Below, one piece after another: positions 58,235 through 64,000 of a stretch of DNA of 64,000 nucleotides; the first letter of the stretch is position 1, and the number at the start of each line of letters is the position of its first letter. Source of the stretch: an uncultured Roseobacter sp. (GTDB lineage: Bacteria > Pseudomonadota > Alphaproteobacteria > Rhodobacterales > Rhodobacteraceae); the NCBI RefSeq assembly GCF_947492555.1, contig NZ_CANLNE010000001.1, forward strand, positions 434,001-498,000, written 5' to 3'. The position numbers and the translations under genes are program-made. Under the pieces are notes generated by a model, which saw nothing but the letters and a program-made list of their open reading frames with translations, was not told where the DNA came from and made no database searches.

Positions 58235-61111
58235 ATGTTTTCATTCCTGAAATGGATTTACGACACCGGTGGCCTGTCCGATTTCTTTCAAAAGCTGACC
58301 GAATATTTCGAAGCGACCCAAGAGGACGCGTCAGAGGATCCCCCCGTTGATCCTGCACCCATCGATCCACCCCCGGACACCGGTGGCGAAGACACTCCGG
58401 AAACGCCGCCCGAAGCCGGAGAGGACCCCGTTTGTGAAGAGCACGATCAGGATCCGGTGACACCACCCAATGAAGATGGCGAAGACCCCGCCCCCCCCTT
58501 CACGCCCCCGGAGACAGGAGGAGGTGACGATCCCCAGGACCCGGAAATGCCGCCTGAAGAGGGCCACGGCGACGAGCCGAACGATCCAGAGACACCACCT
58601 GAAGACGGGCATGATGATGGTCCGCACGATCCTGAAACGCCGCCTGAAGACGGGCATGGGGATGAACCGCATGACCACGGCTCAGACCTGCCACAGACCC
58701 CGGAGGAAATCGAAGCATTCGTGGCCGAGGTCAGAGCTGGGCAGGATGGTCACCACCCCCACGATCCGGGCTCCCCGCAGGGTATGGAACATATGGCGGC
58801 GCTGAACCTCGTCTCGCCCGCAGACGCCACGCACATCGCCATCGGCAACGGCAGCTGGTTCGACGCCGACAACTGGTATCAGGGACAAATCCCTGACGCA
58901 GACGCACGTGTGGTAATCCCCGATGGGGTGCACATGACGTATGACGCCGTGAGCGACGCCAGTCTCTTCACCGTCCGTGTTGACGGACATCTGGAGTTTG
59001 CTCATGACGCCGACAGCCAGATGGTCATTGACACGATGGTTATCTCTCCCAGCGGCACATTGACCATCGGCACAGAAGAGACACCAGTGCAGGCGGATGT
59101 CAGCGTTGATATCGTGTTCGCCGGGAACGGTCCCATCGATACCGACTGGGACCCGACGCTGCTGTCCCGAGGACTGATCGCCCATGGCGAAACAAACATC
59201 CATGGTGCAGAGAAAGACGCCCATGAAAAGGTAATTGACGATCCAATGGAAGGCGACACATGGGTCGAGTTCGACAGTGCCCCGGAAGGCTGGGAGGTGG
59301 GCGACACCATCGTCGTGGCGGGGACCCATTATCGCGGGCACGACTGGAATGGCGTCAATGGTGTTGACCCTTTCCCCTCGCAAGACGAGGTGCGCACGAT
59401 CACCGACATTCAGGACGGCATGGTCTACTTCGACGACCCGTTGCAGCATGACCATGACGCCCCACGCGATGATCTGAGTACGTCCGTGGCGAATTACTCG
59501 CGCAATGTCACCTTCTCGTCCGAAGACGGCGCAGATGCGGAAATCTACGCGCGGGGGCATGTGATGTTCATGCACAATGATGACGTGGATGTGCGTTATG
59601 CGGCATTTCATGATTTAGGGCGCACCGACAAATCAGAATCCGCGCAGGATGCCAGTGATATCAATGACATCAGCTTTGATGATAACGTAAAAGGCCGCTA
59701 TCCCGCGCATATTCACAAGGCGGGCGTTGGGGATCTGGAGGATCCGGCAATACTGATGGGCAATGCTGTCTTCGGCTCTCCCGGTTGGGGTATCGTGCAC
59801 CACGATTCCAATGCGATTGTCGATGGAAACGCGACTTTCGATACCTTTGGTGCCGGCTATGTGGCCGAATCCGGGAATGAAACCGGTGTTTGGAGCAACA
59901 ACATAGCCATTTACGCCGAAGGCAACAGCTGGGCCGCCCCGAAGGACGGCAATGATATTGCCAATTTCGATCTGGGTCAGACCGGCGATGGCTTCTGGTT
60001 CCAGGGGCGTATGGTGGAATCCACCGACAACATTGCCGCCAGCGTAAATCACGGGTTTGTCTACATGCACCGCGGGTTCGAAGAGGGTCTCTATACCGCT
60101 GACTCGGATGTCTTTGCAGCGCCGGATGCCTTCTTTGGCGACGAGACGGTATTCCTTGATCACTTCCCTGTGCTGGGTTTCGACGGCAACGAGACCTTTG
60201 CCGCCAAGGAAGGCCTGCATGTGGTGAAATCCAACCCCAACCAGGGCCACGATCTGCACAGTAAGTTCAGCGATTTTACCGCGTGGAACGTGCGGTCGGG
60301 CGCGCATTTCGAATATACCTCGCACTACATCATCGAGGATTTCGATCTGATCGGGGAAGGTCCGGGGGTCAGCTACAGCTCGGCACAGGTCGGCGTCGAT
60401 TTCGGCCCGAACACAACCGACATGACCCTTATCGGGACGCAGATCTCAGGGTTCGATACGGGCATGGATTTGTTCAAATGGTTCACACCGAACAACCCCG
60501 GCACGCCGGATCAGTTCCAGCATACGATCATTGATCCGACCTTCGAGAACGTCAATCAGGAGTACGAGAACTTCAATCCAGCGATTGATGAGATCGTGAA
60601 CTCTGCCGATCTGCCGGAGAACGTGCAGCCCGATCTGGTGCTGGATCCGATGACCTACCGCGAGGGCTGGCCTGATCCGGGTGCCCGGATTGTGGAAATC
60701 AGCGGTACCAAGACCGACAGCCTGGGGCAAACCAGCTTTCCGGCAGGAACCGACAGCTACAACATGGATATGGAGGACGTGCTTCGGGTTCTGGAGACGG
60801 ATGGCTACTATTCGACGTCTGGCGGAGAAAACTACTTCATGGTCGATCTCTACTTCTCTGACCGGATTACCGGTGACATCTACACCGAGAGCCATCCGGT
60901 GATGATCGATCCGAATGTCCCGCTGGGCAACCAGTTCACCTCCTATGGAGATGCAATCTTCAACGGGTTAGCTGATCTGGATGGCAGCGAAAGCGATCCG
61001 ACGCAGGAAGCGGCCGACCTCTTTGCGCAGTTGACGGACGGTCAGGTGGTCCTCGCCGAAGACCCACCTGATCCGGAAGAGGAGGAGTTGCCGGAAGAGG
61101 CCACGGCCTGA
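58235..61111 (+). CDS. Large acidic G8-domain protein
   Basis: 958 residues. Residues 30-150 are a Pro/Asp/Glu-rich linker with three tandem 15-residue repeats (102-146; consensus DPETPPEDGHGDEPH). A G8 domain starts near 203: GNGSWFDADNWYQGQIPDADARVVIPDGVHM, with the conserved W...W...P...IP-G pattern. The following 600 residues look like a right-handed beta-helix, as in CEMIP/PKHD1-type and bacterial G8 proteins (GRYPAHIHKAG, SPGWGIVHHDSNAIVDGNATFDTFGAGYVAE). The N-terminus MFSFLKWIYDTGGLSDFFQKL is amphipathic, not a Sec signal, and no RTX repeats or CTERM anchor are seen, so the export route is unknown. The tail is again acidic. Many Asp residues suggest a calcium-rich, extracellular site of action, possibly on polysaccharide. 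Confidence 0.85.
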   Translation: MFSFLKWIYDTGGLSDFFQKLTEYFEATQEDASEDPPVDPAPIDPPPDTGGEDTPETPPEAGEDPVCEEHDQDPVTPPNEDGEDPAPPFTPPETGGGDDPQDPEMPPEEGHGDEPNDPETPPEDGHDDGPHDPETPPEDGHGDEPHDHGSDLPQTPEEIEAFVAEVRAGQDGHHPHDPGSPQGMEHMAALNLVSPADATHIAIGNGSWFDADNWYQGQIPDADARVVIPDGVHMTYDAVSDASLFTVRVDGHLEFAHDADSQMVIDTMVISPSGTLTIGTEETPVQADVSVDIVFAGNGPIDTDWDPTLLSRGLIAHGETNIHGAEKDAHEKVIDDPMEGDTWVEFDSAPEGWEVGDTIVVAGTHYRGHDWNGVNGVDPFPSQDEVRTITDIQDGMVYFDDPLQHDHDAPRDDLSTSVANYSRNVTFSSEDGADAEIYARGHVMFMHNDDVDVRYAAFHDLGRTDKSESAQDASDINDISFDDNVKGRYPAHIHKAGVGDLEDPAILMGNAVFGSPGWGIVHHDSNAIVDGNATFDTFGAGYVAESGNETGVWSNNIAIYAEGNSWAAPKDGNDIANFDLGQTGDGFWFQGRMVESTDNIAASVNHGFVYMHRGFEEGLYTADSDVFAAPDAFFGDETVFLDHFPVLGFDGNETFAAKEGLHVVKSNPNQGHDLHSKFSDFTAWNVRSGAHFEYTSHYIIEDFDLIGEGPGVSYSSAQVGVDFGPNTTDMTLIGTQISGFDTGMDLFKWFTPNNPGTPDQFQHTIIDPTFENVNQEYENFNPAIDEIVNSADLPENVQPDLVLDPMTYREGWPDPGARIVEISGTKTDSLGQTSFPAGTDSYNMDMEDVLRVLETDGYYSTSGGENYFMVDLYFSDRITGDIYTESHPVMIDPNVPLGNQFTSYGDAIFNGLADLDGSESDPTQEAADLFAQLTDGQVVLAEDPPDPEEEELPEEATA
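58538..58672 (+). repeat. Three tandem 45-bp repeats in the G8-domain gene
   Basis: Units at 58538-58582, 58583-58627 and 58628-58672 each encode a 15-residue DPE(T/M)PPE(D/E)GH(G/D)D(E/G)P(N/H) block. The second and third are more similar to each other at DNA level, suggesting recent duplication. Confidence 0.85.
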
Positions 61112-61427
61112 GGATTTCGTGACGGGTCGGCACTTGCTGACCGCTCGATGTCTGGCGGGATGAAGGCGGGCAGCGCGACGCTGCCCGCCTTCATTTCATC
61201 ATTGTGAGCCAGGACACCATGCTTCTCGTTCTACGTGTCCAAGATTACAGACAGGCACGTCATGATTCCCATACCACTGAGCCACTTCCCGTAATTCCGT
61301 TGCTTTTCTGATGGGTACGGTAGTAACAAAGGTAGTTAACCAACGGACTGTAGTTTCTCGCGAAGCCCGATCACCGGCGTTGTAAAACCCGTTTGTGAGT
61401 TCCGGGCTTGGCTGGAAGGATAAAAAT
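61112..61427. other. 316-bp intergenic region before the GNAT gene
   Basis: Apart from the terminator at 61161-61198 this stretch contains AT-richer sequence (61310-61350) that probably holds the promoter for the acetyltransferase/cyclase pair. No small gene with a ribosome site was found. Confidence 0.5.
61161..61198 (+). terminator. Strong terminator after the G8-domain gene
   Basis: TGAAGGCGGGCAGCG (61161-61175) and CGCTGCCCGCCTTCA (61179-61193) form perfect 15-bp arms with a 3-nt loop, followed by TTTCAT. Being a perfect inverted repeat it could work in both directions. Confidence 0.85.
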
Positions 61428-62048
61428 ATGACTCACGAAACTACAGCGATCATCACCTGGCGCCCGATGGGGCTGGAAGATATCCCCCGGATTTCGGGCT
61501 GGTTCTGGAACTTTACGGATGTTGCTCTTTTTGACCGCACCCTTCCCGTACCGGTGAGTGTCGATGCATTGCGCGAAAGCTGGCGGGAATCGATGATACA
61601 AAAATCCTCGCCGGGCGCCTATTGGTTCATGGCAGAGGATGACAACGGCAATCCCGTCGGGATCGCAGGGTTGGAATCAGTGAATTATATCCAAGGCGAT
61701 GCGGTTTTGCCCTTCTTCGTCACCGAGGATTTTCGTAAGAAAGGTCTGGCGACGGCAATGACCGTCTCGATGCTGGATTTTGCCTTCAAGCGGCTGCGCC
61801 TTCACCGGGTGACCACCTTCTACCGCTCGGACAACGCCGCGACACAACGCGTGCTGGAGAAATTCGGTTTTGCCGAAGAAGGTCGTTTCCGCGAAGGCTG
61901 GTTTGTCGACGGCATCCGAAAGGATACCGTAATTGCTGGCATTTTAGGAACGGAATGGATTGCAACTCGCGACGAGGTCATTGAAACTGTCGCGGGGTCC
62001 TGCAATCTCTCGTTCTCGCCAACCTGTTGGAAAGAAAATCTTGGCTGA
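61428..62048 (+). CDS. GNAT-family N-acetyltransferase (RimJ/RimL type)
   Basis: 206 residues. GNAT core: VLPFFVTEDFRKKGLATAMTVSMLDFAFKRLRLHRVTTFYRSDNAATQRVLEKFGFAEEGRFREGWFVDG, with the acetyl-CoA loop R-K-K-G-L-A-T-A. The overall pattern resembles ribosomal-protein or small-molecule acetyltransferases of the RimJ/RimL group. The ATG at 61428 follows GGAAGGA. The 3' end runs into the cyclase gene, whose probable TTG start lies 8 bp before this stop, so the two are coupled. Substrate unknown. Confidence 0.85.
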   Translation: MTHETTAIITWRPMGLEDIPRISGWFWNFTDVALFDRTLPVPVSVDALRESWRESMIQKSSPGAYWFMAEDDNGNPVGIAGLESVNYIQGDAVLPFFVTEDFRKKGLATAMTVSMLDFAFKRLRLHRVTTFYRSDNAATQRVLEKFGFAEEGRFREGWFVDGIRKDTVIAGILGTEWIATRDEVIETVAGSCNLSFSPTCWKENLG

Positions 62049-63831
62049 TACTGCAAACAAACCCGGGTCACGCGAAACCTTGAAACGTCGTCTGGTGGCG
62101 ATCGTCTTTGCTGATGTGGCGAACTTCAGCACGATGATGAGCGTGGATGAGGTCAAGACGACGATCTCGGTCACCAACCGGCTGGAAAAGTTTCGCGATG
62201 TCATCACGTCCTACTCGGGTGAGTTCAAAGGCTCTGCGGGCGACAATGCCTTCATGGTTTTCGAAAGCGCCGTGGACGCGGTGACCTTTGCGGTAGAAAT
62301 GCAAAAGACGCTGGAAGAAGAGAACAGCGGGCTGCCGGAAGAAGAACAGATCCACTTCCGCTTTGGCATCAACCTCGGCGAGATCCTGATCAGCGGCAAC
62401 GAAATCACCGGCGAGAGCATCAACATCGCCGCGCGCATCGAAGCCTTTGCGGCGCCGGGACAGGTCTGCATTTCAGGCGCGGCCTATGATCACGTCTGTA
62501 CCAAGCTGAAATACGGCTACGAATACCTTGGCGGTCAGGACTTCAAGAACATTGGCCGGACCATCGATGTGTTCCAGGTGCACGAGAACCCGACCACGGC
62601 TGCGATGACGCCGGGGCTGCGCCGCAATCTGGAGAACTCCGCCGAGTTCAAGGAGCGCCCGGTCGCCAACCAATCCATCGTTGTCCTGCCCTTTGGGTTC
62701 CAGGGCAGTGACCAGGGGGACCAGTGGTTTGCCGAAGGTCTGACCGAGGACGTGACAACCAACCTGTCGCGCTTTCAGGAGTTCTTTGTCATCGCGCGCG
62801 GATCGGCCAATATGTTTGCGGATCGCACCAAGTCGCCGGCGCAGGCCGCGCGGGAACTTGGCGTGCGCTATGCGGTCGACGGCACGGTGCGCAAGGCTGG
62901 CAAACGTATCCGGATCACGCTGCAGCTGCTGGATGCGCTGCAGGATCGCACCATCTGGGGTGAACAGTACAACCGCGATATCGAGGATATCTTCGATTTG
63001 CAGGACGAGATCACGCAGATCATCGTCTCCGCGACAGCAGCCCGGATCGAGGCCACAGAGCGGGACCGCATGCGCCTGTTGCCCCCTGCCAATCTCATGG
63101 CCTACGGGTTCGTGCTCAAAGGTCACAGGCATGTGCTCAAATACACCCAGCCGGAAGTGAAACAGGCGCGCCATCTCTATGAAGATGCCATTGGCAGCGA
63201 TGCACGCTACGCGCGGGCCTATGCAGCCAAATCCCGGACCTTCAATCTGGATTGGCGGTATGATTGGGCAGAGCAGCCGGATCTTGCGCTGGACGATGCA
63301 TTGAGTTTCGCCCGCGAAGCGATTGATCTGGACGAAGCGGACGCCCGTGGTTTCGGAGAGCTTGGGTTTGCCCATCTCTACCGCAAGGAGCATGATCCGG
63401 CAATCAACGCCTATGATCGCGCGCTCAAGCTCAATCCAAACGACGCCGACCTGATGTCGGACATGGCCGACGCACTGGCTCACATGGGCCGGTCAGAGGA
63501 GGCGGTGGAGCTTTTGCAGAAAGCCATGCGACTCAACCCGTTCTATCCGGATCAATACATCTGGCACCTTGGCGGCGCCTACTTCAACCTGCAGCGCTAC
63601 GAAGATGCGATCAACACTATCCAGAAAATGCAGAACCCGACCGAAGGACGCCGCATCCTTGCCGCCAGCTATGCCCATCTTGGGCGCACCAAGGAAGCAC
63701 GCGCGCAAGCAGATCTCGTACGTGAAGCGCATCCAAATTTTTCTGTGGAACGTTGGGCAGCCGTCCAGCCCGACAAGTTCGAGGAAGATGTTCAGCACTT
63801 CCTCGATGGCATGAAGCGCGCGGGCCTCTGA
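62041..63831 (+). CDS. Class III adenylate/guanylate cyclase with TolB-like and TPR domains
   Basis: About 596 residues from a TTG at 62041 that follows GGAAAG and overlaps the GNAT stop; an ATG at 61960 would add 27 residues overlapping the acetyltransferase and is less likely. Domain 1 (about 15-180) is a class III cyclase: metal Asp25 (VFADVANFS) and Asp68 (GSAGDNAF), catalytic N128-x3-R132 (GESINIAARIEA). Domain 2 (about 205-345) resembles the TolB N-terminal-like domain found behind cyclases (QSIVVLPFGFQG, GVRYAVDGTVRKAGKRIRITLQLLDA). Domain 3 (about 360-590) contains TPR-like helices (DPAINAYDRALKLNPNDADLMSDMADALAHMG). No membrane segment is seen. It should make cAMP or cGMP under control of protein contacts through the TPRs. 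Confidence 0.88.
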   Translation: MADTANKPGSRETLKRRLVAIVFADVANFSTMMSVDEVKTTISVTNRLEKFRDVITSYSGEFKGSAGDNAFMVFESAVDAVTFAVEMQKTLEEENSGLPEEEQIHFRFGINLGEILISGNEITGESINIAARIEAFAAPGQVCISGAAYDHVCTKLKYGYEYLGGQDFKNIGRTIDVFQVHENPTTAAMTPGLRRNLENSAEFKERPVANQSIVVLPFGFQGSDQGDQWFAEGLTEDVTTNLSRFQEFFVIARGSANMFADRTKSPAQAARELGVRYAVDGTVRKAGKRIRITLQLLDALQDRTIWGEQYNRDIEDIFDLQDEITQIIVSATAARIEATERDRMRLLPPANLMAYGFVLKGHRHVLKYTQPEVKQARHLYEDAIGSDARYARAYAAKSRTFNLDWRYDWAEQPDLALDDALSFAREAIDLDEADARGFGELGFAHLYRKEHDPAINAYDRALKLNPNDADLMSDMADALAHMGRSEEAVELLQKAMRLNPFYPDQYIWHLGGAYFNLQRYEDAINTIQKMQNPTEGRRILAASYAHLGRTKEARAQADLVREAHPNFSVERWAAVQPDKFEEDVQHFLDGMKRAGL

Positions 63832-63851
63832 GGCCCGCACCCCTTTCCTGA

Positions 63852-64000
63852 TTAATCGCTGGCGTCGCCGCCGCGCGCACCGCTGATCCGGGCGCCGGAA
63901 ATACGTGCCCCCGAGACCCGTGCACCTGCCACGCGGGCACCGGACACCCGGGCACCCGATACACGCGCACCGGAAACGCCACTGACACCGTCAGCAGCCA
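63852..64000 (-). CDS. Partial protein of GARVS pentapeptide-like repeats (C-terminus)
   Basis: Only the last 49 codons are in the window; the gene enters from the right edge and ends at a TAA (63854-63852). The visible part is VSGARVSGARVSGARVAGA followed by RVSGARISGARISGAR and GGDASD: a strict five-residue period G-A-R-(V/I)-S, encoded by a degenerate 15-bp repeat. Such periods suggest a right-handed beta-helix-like or fibrous surface segment, similar in periodicity to pentapeptide repeats although not the A(D/N)Lxx consensus. Convergent with the cyclase gene, 20 bp away. Confidence 0.7.
   Translation of the reverse strand, partial: AADGVSGVSGARVSGARVSGARVAGARVSGARISGARISGARGGDASD

Noticed and set aside
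1-64000. CRISPR arrays, tRNA/rRNA genes, insertion sequences and prophage genes
   Set aside because: No array of spaced direct repeats, no cloverleaf sequence and no transposase, integrase or phage structural protein was recognised.

Overview
The window looks like chromosomal DNA from an alphaproteobacterium, most likely a marine Rhodobacterales (roseobacter-type) species. This is an inference from the high GC content, the very many ATGA/GTGA start-stop overlaps, the mix of TRAP-TAXI, tripartite tricarboxylate (TTT) and sugar ABC uptake systems, a VPLPA-CTERM surface protein, HemP, and an ArsR-ArsC/GAPDH/ArsJ arsenic operon. No rRNA, tRNA, CRISPR array, insertion sequence or complete prophage gene was seen. 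About 55 protein genes are supported.

Layout. 1-1.7 kb: tungstate ABC transporter (order B-C-A on the minus strand, tupA cut by the window edge). 1.8-6.2 kb: a tightly overlapping five-gene minus-strand operon with a Rieske-TPP fusion enzyme, two small membrane/unknown proteins, a Cys-motif membrane-anchored protein and a cytochrome b-type membrane protein carrying a second Rieske domain. This is the least familiar assembly in the window. 6.5-11.4 kb: TctABC transporter, divergent LysR regulator and a TSUP permease. 11.4-16.5 kb: a seven-gene operon for a succinate dehydrogenase-like complex plus two-subunit class I fumarase and a small membrane protein, with a divergent nitroreductase. 17.4-23.9 kb: class III aminotransferase, RpiR regulator, TAXI receptor, fused DctQM permease and UspA. 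24-27 kb: arsenate detoxification operon. 27-30.5 kb: Tag-like glycosylase and molybdate ABC transporter (modABC).

30.6-46 kb is a carbohydrate island. It holds a divergent large-receptor ABC transporter (ATPase, SGNH hydrolase, FucU/RbsD mutarotase and ribokinase on one side; receptor and two permeases on the other, interrupted by a VPLPA-CTERM gene with its own terminators). It continues with an FGGY kinase/SgcX-like/SgcQ-like operon, an aldo-keto reductase/lactonase pair, a PfkB kinase and a TIM-barrel isomerase. 46-51.3 kb: Tat-exported rhodanese, peroxiredoxin, sulfatase-family hydrolase, HemP and an Fe(III) receptor. 51.8-57.4 kb: a ribose-type ABC operon that ends in its own LacI regulator and has a perfect LacI-type operator in front. 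57.4-58.2 kb has no supported gene. 58.2-61.1 kb encodes a large acidic G8-domain protein. 61.4-63.8 kb encodes a GNAT acetyltransferase and a class III cyclase-TolB-TPR protein. The right edge contains the tail of a 5-residue-repeat protein on the minus strand.

The genes mostly fit a scavenging lifestyle: high-affinity uptake of oxyanions (W, Mo), carboxylates, sugars and iron, each next to its own regulator and catabolic enzymes. The strongest candidates for undescribed biology are the double-Rieske/TPP operon, the secreted or surface proteins (G8, VPLPA-CTERM, GARVS repeat) and the SDH/class I fumarase operon with a non-canonical FAD site. All product names rest on recognising motifs by eye; no database search was run.
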